64,000 bases of DNA, from positions 5,557,214 to 5,621,213 of the forward strand of contig NC_047080.1 of assembly GCF_902459465.1 (NCBI RefSeq), given 5' to 3'. Shown one piece after another: positions 12,690 to 24,100 of the stretch. Source of the DNA: Asterias rubens. Its lineage: Eukaryota; Echinodermata; Asteroidea; Forcipulatida; Asteriidae. The number at the start of each line of letters is the position of its first letter. The first letter of the stretch is position 1. The notes beneath the pieces are model-generated. The model was not told the origin of the DNA, made no database searches, and was given only the letters and a program-made list of their open reading frames with translations. Made by a program: the position numbers and the translations under genes.

Positions 12690-13055
12690 GGATTTGGTAA
12701 CCTGTTTCTTTCCTCAATCACATCCCATTGCCTGTGTCTGTTCTAATGTTAAACTCCTTCCTTGGGTACCCGCCTTTTTTTCTCCTCACACCTATCTAAA
12801 CTCCTTGTCTCCTCTCTTTCTGTTTTTAGATCATCTTAAAGCAGGGAGTCAAAGCAACCCCAGCCTCATTCAGATTTGGTCCGATGTTTCTTTCCTCAAT
12901 CACATCCCATTGCCTGTGTCTGTTCTTATGTTAGACTCCCCTACTCGGGTACCCGCCTTTTTTTCTCCTCACACCTATCTTAACTCCTCGTCTCCTCTCT
13001 TTCTGTCTGTAGATCATCTTGAAGCCGGGAGTCAAAGCAACCCCAGCCCCTCATT
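12690..13055. repeat. Two-copy 183 bp tandem duplication
   Basis: TTTCTTTCCTCAATCACATC through AGGGAGTCAAAGCAACCCC occurs twice, offset by about 183 bp. Both copies carry a pyrimidine tract ending in TAG before ATCATCTT. Confidence 0.8.
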
Positions 13056-13079
13056 GATTGATGATGTGGTTGTGTCCTG

Positions 13080-15814
13080 AGTCCCAGTGTGACACTCTTG
13101 CGGACGTGATTATGATATTATGATTCTGTCTTCACACCTTTATGGCAGGTTTAGCTTCCCCTCTTTGCAGCTGATGATGAAACTACATCTGTGTTTTCTT
13201 CTCTCCGGGTTCTAAAGGAGGTAAAGCCTCGTCTTGGACCACTTGGGAGTTACTCCAGGTGCGACATTCACTACTTCTTCTTCTTCATCCCCCTCATCAT
13301 TAAATGCTCTCTTTAAAACAGATGGACAAAGTTAAATATTCACTTTTAGGAGCTGTCCGCTTTATAGGAGTGTAGTCTTATTATGAGCCAACTTTTTTTG
13401 TAGAGCACAGGTCTAGTGTGGCTTTAATTCGTTGACAGAATGTGGATAATTTATTCAAGTGTGGTCAATAATTTTGCCTTTTTCTTTTTTTTAATAAACA
13501 AATTAAAATGATGAGAGTCACAATGAAACAAGAAGATAAAACACAGGGATGTAGTTTAGTGCATTTCTGATTTTTCACATTCATTTTTCTCATTTATAAT
13601 TCTCTTGAGAATGAACACTATTCTGCATCATATCAGTGAATTAAAGACACTCAATAGAGCACTCGAACCAACACAGGTTTTGTATAGATTTATAAATTAC
13701 TGTAAATATTAAATATCAACTTGTGTATCTATAGCATGGAACTCAAGTCTCATAATGTCATGGCAACATGCCATTATAATTACTTGATGGTTTTATAATT
13801 TCTGGTAACGAGATTGGATGTAGCCTCGGTTCGCAATGGCACCCAGCATACCAACATTTCAACTTGCATTCATTATACATAAGAGCTACACACATGCCAT
13901 TTTGAATTTGATCGGCCTGTGTATTTTTTACATGGTTATGCTTCAATACACATGAGTGTGGAAGACAAAATCCTGGAAACGAGGATGGGAAAAAGTTTCA
14001 TCATAACACCAAAATATTAATGAAGGATATGACGGTATGATCGCCAGGATGGAGAGCTGTGTTTGTATTATTTGTCACAGATTGATAACTCCTACAAAAT
14101 GATGTGTCACAGATTGACTTAAAAATTCAAAAGCAAGGAATTGTGTGATTGAGTGTGATTGTGTGTGGACGGGGTCTCGCACAAGCATAAAAGAAAAGGT
14201 AAATCATGGGACTATAATGAGGTATGATGAGTAGATTTTATATTTAGGATAAAACGAGAATTTCACCATTAAAAATTAACTCCTTGTAAAACTATATTGT
14301 AAAATAAATATTTTTTTAAATTAGTGTTTTTATCGTTGGCTAAGGCTGCCTTGATTTGTCCTTTTACCTCTGTAAACATTCGTAAAATAGAAACAATTTT
14401 GAGCTTACATTTATTTTTGTTAATAAACAATGACAATATATTACTTTGTTTAAACAAACAAAAGCCAGAGGTAAGGTGCATTTGTGTAACTTAGCCATTC
14501 CAAAATGAAGTGACTTTTTGTTATAACCCCTCTTACCCGTCTTGCTGAAAGCCTTCATTATGAATCATTCCAAATCTCTTTTGTTTCCGTTTTTATTTTG
14601 ATTCCTGGCATTTTGAGAAAAGACTGAATAAATATCAGGTATGTCTGGATTGAAAGAGGAAAGAAGCAAACCTCAGCTCTGCAATGCCCCCTTCATGGCT
14701 TCCTTTGTTTATCTTAGCTGGGATCTGCCCCCAAATCCCTCCATTAACTTGTCCCATAAGACGTCTTATAAGCCACTTTGTCAACATCACGTGTAAGGCC
14801 ACTTAGATGGATATTGTGCTGTATGTCTCTTCATTTTGTTTGGATTCTTTAGAATTCTTCAGAATTCCTTGAGACTGCTCGGAAATCAGCCATTTAATGG
14901 CGAAATATATAAATGAAAGGATTTGGATTGCATTTTGATATAGAGCTTCCCTTTGCTGGAATCTTTGTCTGTGATTGCTGAAGAACGGGAGGCATTGTGA
15001 GAGATGTATTTTCATATGAAGTTTACGAATTGTGGTCATTATTGTTTAAAAGTTTGAAAAACTTGATATTATAAATGGATTGATATGAAGTAGTTCCATA
15101 ACTCAAAGTCCGTATGGGACTACATTTAGTTCTATGAAAATAAAACATGATTCGAAATAGACCTCGGTAATGCCGATAGCGCTTTATAAACTGCAGAACT
15201 CAATTTTTAAGTTTTTACATTCACGATATGAGCGTGAAACATGCTATGGTGTGGTGTATTTGGGGTGTAGGCTAAGGTTGGTGGCTGGGTTGCAGGCTAT
15301 GGTGTGTGTGTTGGGTGTAATTCTGCTCTCACACTGTGGAGAATATGCTAGCGAATGTGCTTACGAATGGAAATATTTGACAATCGCAACCTTCGCCGTG
15401 ACTTCGTAAGCGTTGGTAACTAATTCGGAACGTTCACAGGTCATTCTCCACCTCCTTATGAAGATCGGTCAATTCAGGAAGCGCTTTCATTTCGGTCATT
15501 CGCCTTCGATTTCCGTAAGCATTGGTAAGCCATTGGTAATGGTAAAGCGCGCATAAAGCATTGGCAACTTTCTAAAGGCATTGGCAAGCGTTGGTGAGCA
15601 TTCGTAATATATTCGGAAGATATTGGTAAGGAGAGGGACGACCGAGGGGTGAGACCGATATGAAAATATTTACTGTCCAATTGCATTTTGGGGGGCGAAT
15701 TCACCGCGAAGTTCAAATATTCATATTCGCAAGATGTTCACCACAGTTGTGAGAGCAGCATAACGGTTCCTTTTTTTCATTTGAATTCTGGAGCTGATGA
15801 AATTGAAGACACCA
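13080..15814. other. No gene seen
   Basis: AT-rich, no recognised repeat family. Around 15400-15720 CATTGGTAA/GCATTCG motifs recur as a degenerate short repeat. A possible small exon at 13178-13227 is too weak to call. Confidence 0.5.
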
Positions 15815-16200
15815 TTAAAGCCAGTGGACACTATTGGTAATTGTCAAAGACTAGCCTCCACAGTTGGTTTATCTCAACATATGCATAAAATAACAAACCT
15901 GTGAAAATTTGAGCTCAATCGGTCATCGAACTTGCGAGATAATAATGAAAGAAAAAACACCCTTGTCACACAAAGTTCTGTGCGTTTAGATGGTTGATTT
16001 CGAGACCTCAAGTTCTAAACTTGTGGTCTTGAAATCAAATTCGTGGAAAATTACTTCTTTCTCGAAAACTATGGCACTTCAGAGGGAGCTGTTTCTCACA
16101 ATGTTTTATACTATCAACCTCTCCCCATTACTCGTCACCGAGAAAGGTTTTATGCTAATAGTTATTTTGAGTAATTACCAATAGTGTCCACTGCCTTTAA
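15815..16200 (-). repeat. Foldback family A, inverted copy
   Basis: Near full length: starts TTAAAGCCAGTGGACACT and ends AGTGTCCACTGCCTTTAA, giving a clear terminal inverted repeat. Confidence 0.9.
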
Positions 16201-16224
16201 GCTCGAAATATTTATCAAGCCACA

Positions 16225-16566
16225 TTAAAGACACTGAACACTGTTGGTAACAGCAAAGACCAGTCTTCCCACTTGGTGTATACATGTATCTCAACAAATG
16301 CATAAAATAACAAACCTGTGAAAATTTGAGCTCAATTGGTCGTCGAAGTTGCGAGATAACTACATGAAGGAAAACAACCTTGCCACATGAGGTTGTGTGA
16401 TTTAAGATGCTTGATTTCGAGACCTCAAAATCTTATTCTTAGCTCTCGAAATCAAACTTTGTGTGGAAAATTGCTTCTTTCTCGAAAATACGTCACTTCA
16501 GAGGGAGCGGTTTTTCACAATGTTTTATACCACCAACCTCTCCCCATTATTCGTTACCAAGTAAGG
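16225..16566 (-). repeat. Foldback family A, inverted copy, 3' truncated
   Basis: Begins 24 bp after the previous copy ends, in the same orientation. It lacks the last 40 bp or so after TCGTTACCAAGTAAGG. Confidence 0.85.
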
Positions 16567-17251
16567 TAACCATATTTAAATTATATGGGGCCCAGACTTA
16601 TATATTCACCACCAGCATCAGTTTCATGGGACAGTGGAGCAACAATATGAGGGGGCCGACAACTGAGTAAAGATACGGGGTGCTGGACGCATGCCATGGT
16701 CGCTTTATTCGCTCTGGTGTACAATATTGTATTATACCATTATTGTAATTTCTATATATGAGGCGTACGGACCGTTGTATTGTGCTGCTTCAATAACATA
16801 ATTAATTGATGGATGAATACAACATACCAGCAAATAAAGTTGAGAGTTTTTTTTATTTTATAAATGAGTGTTCCGTTTTCCTGTTTTTTAACACCGTCAT
16901 TATTCCAGTATTTGTACAAACATTCTTAACCCAAACTATGGAAAGCTATTGTTGTGATTGTCTTGGTTTGGGGTCACCTGCATGACTTTTCTGAAGAAAA
17001 AGCTATTTAATTTTCTGATAACTTTGATGATTTTGTTGATCAAGATGAAAAGCTGGCATCTTTTTTCGTTTTTATTTCAATTTGTTTTCTAAAAGCTAAA
17101 GTTATTATAATTAGATCTGCCGAATAAAATGGATGTTTTGATTCCTTTTGATATGCCTCCTGGCTTTCGGCTACAGCTTTGGCTACGACTGCTGTGGTGA
17201 TCTAGTCGTAACCATAGTCGCAGCCGCTGTTGAAAAGTGCTTGAGACAGAC

Positions 17252-17450
17252 TTAAAGGCACTATATTGGTAATTACTATTGGTAATTACTCAAAATACTT
17301 GTGAGCATAAAACCTTATTCATAAATACCCCTGACAGTTTGTCTACTCCTGTTCGACCCTGCCGTCTTTAAACGTTCGTGTAAGAATTCGTCGCTACCCT
17401 GTATTCCCTTACTTGGTACATGTATAACGATTAATGGGGAGAGGTATAGC
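17252..17450 (+). repeat. Foldback family A, fragment broken by an insertion
   Basis: The left terminus, with GGTAATTACTATTGGTAATT duplicated, is followed by about 95 bp of unrelated sequence. The element then resumes at ACTTGG and TAATGGGGAGAGG (17411-17445). Confidence 0.65.
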
Positions 17451-18186
17451 CATTATATTCAAGTTTAATTCATGTTCTTAGTGTCTGGATCCGTTATGAT
17501 TATCATGTTAACATCGGTTAGTAATCAATCAATGTTGTGTTTTATACAAAGATATCTTTTTGACAGCATCACCGAATTCTATACCCCCCTAAGGCAAAAC
17601 GCTGAATTAACAATGCATGATTTATACTCGTCAAAAATTCACAGAAAGTTGAGGGCATCTTTTTTTGTCGAAATCATACTTAGACGAACAATTAATAAAC
17701 TCTCAACATTATTTATGATTTATTGTAAAACTATAATAATCCCATTGATAGTATGATATTTTTCTTTAACGTTGCTGTTGTGAGGCATGATTTCACGTGT
17801 CATGTTGTATGACTTATGGTCCAGATGGTTTGTGACCATCTGGTTTACAATAAAATAAAATAAAACAAGCGAGTCAACGGTCACCCGACCTTTTATTTTT
17901 CGTGAGACCTGGCTATTGCATTGGGTCAGAATTGTTTTTTGCCCAAATCAGCGTCGAACCCACCCAATTCATTCATATGTGGTTCAAATAAGGGTCAAAT
18001 TCGCTCAAATTAATTAATAAGGGATGTTAAAAAAAATATATATATATTGCATTGTAAAATTGCTGGGACGTAATGCCAATTACATTTCTCACAGACGTCC
18101 AAAAGGTCTCGTTTGCTTTCTTTGTCCATCTTTTCCCTTCTTACTGTGTTGTATCCACCGAATTTTGGAAGGTACCCGCCTCTTGC

Positions 18187-18208
18187 CCCCCCCCCCCCCT
18201 CCCTCCCA
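18187..18208. repeat. C-rich homopolymer tract
   Basis: C14 followed by CCTCCCTCCC-type sequence. Similar C runs occur at about 18759, 38618 and 42452. Confidence 0.85.
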
Positions 18209-18224
18209 CCTCGACTCGCACCCC

Positions 18225-18450
18225 TACTCTCTAACTGCAAAAGAGCCATACGAGGGAAAACTCTCTTTCGAGTGGTCTTCCACTCATTTAGATTGAAGAT
18301 TGCATCTTTTCGAGTCATTTTTCACTCTTCCCTGGAGTGAAACCCCTCTAAAATAGTGAAATAACCACCACTCTTTTTAAAGAGCCATTTGAGGGACAGC
18401 TCGAAATGATCAAGAGTGGTGTTTTTCACTCTTTTACATTTTAGAGAGTA
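18225..18450. repeat. Foldback element (TACTCTCTAA termini)
   Basis: The left TACTCTCTAA and right TTAGAGAGTA are perfect inverted repeats. The interior has AAAGAGCCATNNGAGGGA twice and many ACTCTTT/AAAGAGT motifs. A C14 tract lies just to the left. Confidence 0.65.
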
Positions 18451-18849
18451 CATATATATAAATCCATTTATTCGCAGGTTTATTTTACTTTTTGCTTTCA
18501 CGTCTGTTAATTAATAATCAATTTTGTACAGGATTTATAACCCGTTCTCTCCACAGGAATGATTTAACATATTTCCCCTTGACTGTATTCCCCTTTGGAC
18601 TTAACATAAACACTGGTGTTAAATAACTTCTCATTACCCCCCACTTCACTTCTGCCTAAGAACTTATATGTTGTATATATTCTGTACATAAAGTATAAAT
18701 TAACCTAGTTTAAAGTTGTTTTTATAAATTCATCACTGTAACTATCTGATGTAAGTAACCCCCCCCCCCCTTTTTTCCACAGGTCCCTCATACCTATTTT
18801 TAAGTCATCATACCTTGGATCTTGCTTTTCTTATTAATTGACCATTGTT

Positions 18850-19320
18850 AGTTGCATCATGATGCAACTTGCTCGCTAATCCTACCCTTTCATGTCTCCC
18901 TGCATTGTTGTCGAACAATACATTTACCACTTTTATGGTCCAGTAACCCTTCCTTTCATTCTAAACATCCTTTGTCCTCGCCACTTCACTCCTATTGGTT
19001 CATAGCCACCAATATTGTTTCTGAAATAGAAACTTTGATTGGCTGGTATTTTCCCGCTTCTTTCTGGATCCTTTCCTTAATCCCTTTCCCCCTCTCTTTT
19101 TCTATAAATGGATATGTATTTGTTCGTACTTGTTTTATGCCTCTGAAGAAGGTCCGGATTGGATCGAAAGCTAAGGCCATCTACCCTATTCATTATAAAT
19201 CCAGTTCTATTTACACATCATTCCGTAAGCATGGTGTATACACCTCTGTGGTTGAACAAGTTGATCTCGGTGACAAGTATTATGAGAGGCGGTAATGCCT
19301 CTATGGGAAGCCATAATTAA
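18850..19320 (+). repeat. Possible retroelement remnant with hammerhead-like core
   Basis: A 147-codon plus-strand open frame (18852-19295) has no recognisable domain. Inside it CTGAAGA (19143-19149), a GGTCC/GGATC stem and GAAA (19166-19169) resemble a hammerhead core of the sort carried by Penelope-like elements, but with an extra A after CTGAAGA. I call it a repeat remnant rather than a gene. Confidence 0.3.
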
Positions 19321-20884
19321 TTAACTCCCTCCCCTGCATGCCGATCGATCTCTCTATAGGTGTCTACCAGTCCACTAGATTTCTAATCAAGTTGGATATT
19401 ATAAGGCTGAGAAAAGTTGCATCCATTAAGCACCTGTTACTGATTGGGTTATGATTCTTATCTGGCTAGTCAAACACAGTACCCGATTACGAAGCTTTCG
19501 ATTTGCGAATGACGTAAGCACTATTTCGCTTTGGTCTTACCATGGAGGTAGTCTCACGCAGGATTATATTTGATTGGAGAAACAGGAACGGAGTCACAAA
19601 GTAAAAACACAGTATAACAGCGATGTCATGTGAAATATGTTTTTATTTATTTAACTGATTGTCTGTTAATATTGATTGATGATACAGATAAGTTAATTCG
19701 TATTGTTAAACTTCTTTTAATATACCCTCATTGTCTGCACGGATTGTCATGTTAAATAGCTAGCCCAATATCTCAACGATCAATTTATCACAAGCCAAAA
19801 ACATACAACTTGCTTATTGAGAAAATAATGCCAGGTTTCTCACATCAGCAGCCAAGTTTTCACGTCGACTGTGGAACGTGATTTTGTACCACTTCCTTCT
19901 GCAATAACCCAATAACACAATAAAAACATGTTATTATAGCGTCTCTTTGGCTTTGGCAATACGCAAAAGGATTTCACTTAACTGGAAATTCAAATGCACA
20001 TTTCTTACCCTTTTCAGTTTTATTCTTAACATGGTTTTGAACTTATGACTTCACAAACTGGATTGAGTACTGAGTTTATTCAACATTCAACCAAGGCATT
20101 GTTTAATCAGACCATGATTTGTGTTTGATTTTCAAGAAACTGATTTTTCGAACGTAACAACAGACAAATAAGTTCTCCAAAGTATATAGTTCTCCCGTTT
20201 TTGTGTTAGTTCTTTAATTTGCGTATTCTGCCATTTTTTCCTCGCGGTTTTTTTGTCGTCAGTATGTTGTAATTCTCTTGTGTTCTGCCATTGTTCTACA
20301 ACTCTGACCAATAATCCTCTTTCATTTAATGATATTCATAAACACGTCATCTTATTGGTGGGGAATGTTTTTGACTTAAACATTATAATAATTTGTAAAT
20401 AGTACTTGGTGGGGAACTGGAATTATAGTAGCTACTTTTTATCATCAACTACAAAACATAAACATGTTTAATCTGGAACCGAACAAAATCGAAGCCAGTA
20501 ATAAAGCCAGGACCATAAAGATCCACATCTGAATGCAACAATTGCTCAACAACATAAGGTTGGGAACCAGACGTTACATGCACGTATAATAATTCATATT
20601 TGGTAAATATATTACAATTTTCAACAATTCTTAATATGTACAATATATCTATTATACACATCGGGTGTTGTTGGCACTGTTAGATTGCCTTTTCATTCCA
20701 CGTTCAATGTTCTATCACACACACAATGCGTGATTGCAAAGGTTTCCCGTTTGGAAAATGACGTAATGTACATCACGCAGCATCTTTGTAATGACGTCAC
20801 TCAGTCGCCATTGTTCACCATGTCCATTATCATAATCAGTTTTTTTTTTCAAATATTGCGCAAGTCGTGTTCATCACGTGACCA

Positions 20885-21102
20885 TCATATGCTTATGACT
20901 CCAAACATGGCGGATGTGGTCCTTTCTTGGTCGGGATGTTGTGTCTCGAAGTGTCGACGAAGATCAACCTTGCGTTGGAACGCTCTGCCGCAGATCTTGC
21001 AACCAAACGGCTTGTACCCCGTGTGTTTCCTGCTGTGTGTGATGAGGTTCGAAGATTGACTGAAGGCTTTTCCGCACACCAGACATTTATGTGGTTTCTC
21101 AC
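20885..21102 (-). CDS. Gfi1: Gfi1 coding exon 4 (zinc fingers 5-6, C-terminus)
   Basis: 218 nt. The acceptor is TTCTTCAG. It starts by completing Gly of the TGEKPHKC linker, then encodes finger 5 and finger 6 ([14 protein letters not shown]). A 16-residue tail beginning [11 protein letters not shown] follows, longer than the short tail I recall for vertebrate GFI1. The stop is at 20885-20887. The 3' UTR extends below 20885; AATAAA on the minus strand occurs at 20075-20080 and 20019-20024, but the true end cannot be chosen from sequence. Confidence 0.95.
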
Positions 21103-24100
21103 CTGAAGAAGGAGATACAAAAATAAATATCATAAGAAAACTGTTCAATATCAAATTGCCAATGATATAATCAGGACTAGTGGAGTCAATAGGTTTATCA
21201 TTGGTGTGTGTAAACCTACCTAGAAACTTAATAGGATGGTGCGTTGACGTCATTGTATACACAATGTAATTCGTGTATGGTCAGTCAGGGAGCATTACAA
21301 TTGAAATTGTGTCAAAGTCGTGAACTTCTGTCGATGGGTCTTGATCAATGCATTACTCAGCCACTTTACAATCAAGCTCCCTTCACAAAAACACTCTCGG
21401 TGTATTTCTCAATCATCTATTGTCTAAAAATACCCCCAAAACGAAACACATTGGTGACTCCTAGTGGATCATGCAACTCGAGTAGTTTTAAAACCCCTTT
21501 GTTTAACCACACCGTGAACTTTTAGGGGGCCCCACGCCTATTTTGGAGTGGCTTTAAAATCGTGAAGTTGCTGATTCACAATAGATTAACACAAATCAAG
21601 TTTAAATTTGATGAAAATGTCTTCCTTGTTTTGAAACACAATTAACAACCAACTAAAAGTGGTTCCTTAAAATAGTATCGAACAATTGAAAAGTACATTT
21701 CACTTCATGTACTGGTTGGTTTGACTCAATCTATAGAGCCATTATAAAATCACTGTTGATATTTCTGTTCTTCAAAATGCTCTTAAAACAAGGAAGGATC
21801 GGATTTAAAAAGGTATGAAACCTACAATTTATCGCCGCGTTTAAGAGAACACGCAATCGGTTTACCAAAAAAAAAACATACCGGTAGAAATTGTCGGCAT
21901 ATTTTTTTGTTATTATGAAAGTTATATTATAAGATAACGAAGTATGTCTGGTGTTTTGTTTTGAAACGCGGGTACAAAATCCGATCACAGTAATTTCCAG
22001 CCGACGAAATTATGGGGCAGATGTTAAAACGACTGTCTCTTGGGTGACAGCGTGTGACAAGAAGGCACCGTTACACGGATTTCACCCAAATTTAGCGGCA
22101 ACGGAGGTTTGTAACCAATTTTAGAGGGTGTTCTAGCGTGTAGAGTCGGTTGAGCTAGTGGGGGCTGTTGGTGCGTTTGTACCGGGCAAGCCTTGCGGCG
22201 TGCCTAGGAGGTGTCTTGCCACTATGCGGTGAGCTGCTCCCCGGCCCATCTCGCTCATCTTTCGCACTCGATTCATGCATGCGCAAATTTAACAGCAAAA
22301 AGCCAACACTTCTCAAGTGTAAGAATCAAGGAGATGCTGATATAAGATGGGCGTCTTAATTCTTAAGTAATAGTTGCTAAGTCACTTGTGACGATGGGGA
22401 AGTGTCTGTTTGTTTCTCGAGGGAGTCGAAGAAACTGTTTTCCCGTAACTAATGCCATACAGCTGCGGTACCCGATACGACGGCACACTGCTGAACCGTG
22501 CAGTGGGTAGATTCATCGGTAGGGGCACAGCGAGGATGGTCCGGTGCACTGCGGCTGGGTCGCGGACGTTACGGTCGGTCGGCTTTGCCACCTGCCGAGG
22601 GGGAATGTCGTTGTCACAGATACGATGTCTCACGTCACCCGCTTGGTGTAAACCTTTATGGTTAGACGTGTTACTTGGTAGTCCCACAGAGACGCTGAAG
22701 ATATTGCATGGTAACTTGGGCGTGCAATGGCTGTCGTTTTGCCGACATTTTATGCTAAATTGTTCACAATGATCTCAGACCTTCTGTTTGTACAGGTCAA
22801 ATGATTCAAATTAACCCATCAGCAAACCCACTCTATCGCTAATAATGAATCCATAGGAGCCAAGATCACAGAAAGGGTTTAGATGTCAACCACCATGCCC
22901 CTTTGAGGGGTCAACCTATACCCGCTTTCGATTCTAGTAAGCAACAAAGCGTACTAGAGTAACACTCCGACCCAGTAACACTAAAAGAGTCAATGACTTG
23001 GGCTTAAAAGTACAATAAACCGATGAGTGCAACTTATTGTTAGAGAAACAGAGGACAATAACCCATCGTGGGATATTTCAAATCAACGTTGGTTTCATTT
23101 AGAACTGTGGAAAAATATGAGGGTTGGACTTCATTGTATTCCCCAAATGAATTGACATCGGCACGTGTATCAATGGAATAGGTCTGAAGTTGGCCGGATT
23201 TATGCTGGTTTTAAAATTTCCTGACAAATCGTGATTTTTTGAACTGGGTTGGTTTCACGGGAAATTTTGGTAACCATGAGGGTATGGGTTCAGGTTTATG
23301 TCCATGAAAGTATTGAACTGATCGAATCGGAACGTACGTCGTACGTTATTAAAAGCAGAGGTGTAGAACGTGTGCGGGACTTATGCTGGTTTTAAACAAT
23401 GTAGGTTGGGTGTTCAGCTAGATTGTAGAGTAGTAAAACAGAGTATACAACCCAGATGAATTGGAAACGATTCAATAATAACCGTTCTTTAATCAGGCTA
23501 GGTTGAGGCTCTAGACTGCGACAGACATCGCGATTGGAAGGCAGATTTATCATGCAGAGCTACTGGTAGCATTTTAAATGATATTATAGATACCATAAAC
23601 CCATAATCAACTATAACTTATTATTACATTGGGTTATAAATCAAGCTTGACTTTAATCGGCCCAAGCTTAACTATGGAACAATAAGACGGACGCAACATA
23701 TCCTTGGTTGAATGTATTCACTTCCTATAGATCTACATCATCCTTCAACCAGATTGCCCGTCCTCATCATTTCTCCATCCCTCCTCCATCCTTCCTTTCT
23801 TCCCGCCCTCCCGGAAAACGATACTCATCTTGCCACTTAAAGATCACTCAAATAGCTTCCAGAATTATAAGTTAAGCACCCGATGACTATTTCATGTACC
23901 ATATTCCCATTGTCGCTTCATCAAACATAACTGAGTCCAAGTTCCTGAATGACAAGTTAAGCACCCGATGACTATTTCATGTATCATATTCCCATTGTCA
24001 CACCATGCATCAAACATAACCAAGTCCAAAATAATTGTTCGCCCATCGCTTATACATTTACTTTTAGTTCCATTGAGCTGAATTGTAGTGTTGTTTAGTA

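Noticed and set aside
12583..13080. 165-codon plus-strand open frame as a whole protein
   Set aside because: It spans a 183 bp tandem duplication of pyrimidine-rich, intron-like sequence that keeps the frame open by length; only the possible 3' exon piece is worth testing.
13178..13227. 50 nt putative exon (ADDETTSVFSSLRVLKE)
   Set aside because: Good acceptor and donor by eye, but very short, unrecognised and without partner exons; chance cannot be excluded.
18852..19295. 147-codon plus-strand open frame as a gene
   Set aside because: No known domain, no splice or promoter context, and it includes a retroelement-like end motif.
20449..20661. 70-codon minus-strand frame just after Gfi1
   Set aside because: Lies in the probable Gfi1 3' UTR; no domain and AT-rich composition.
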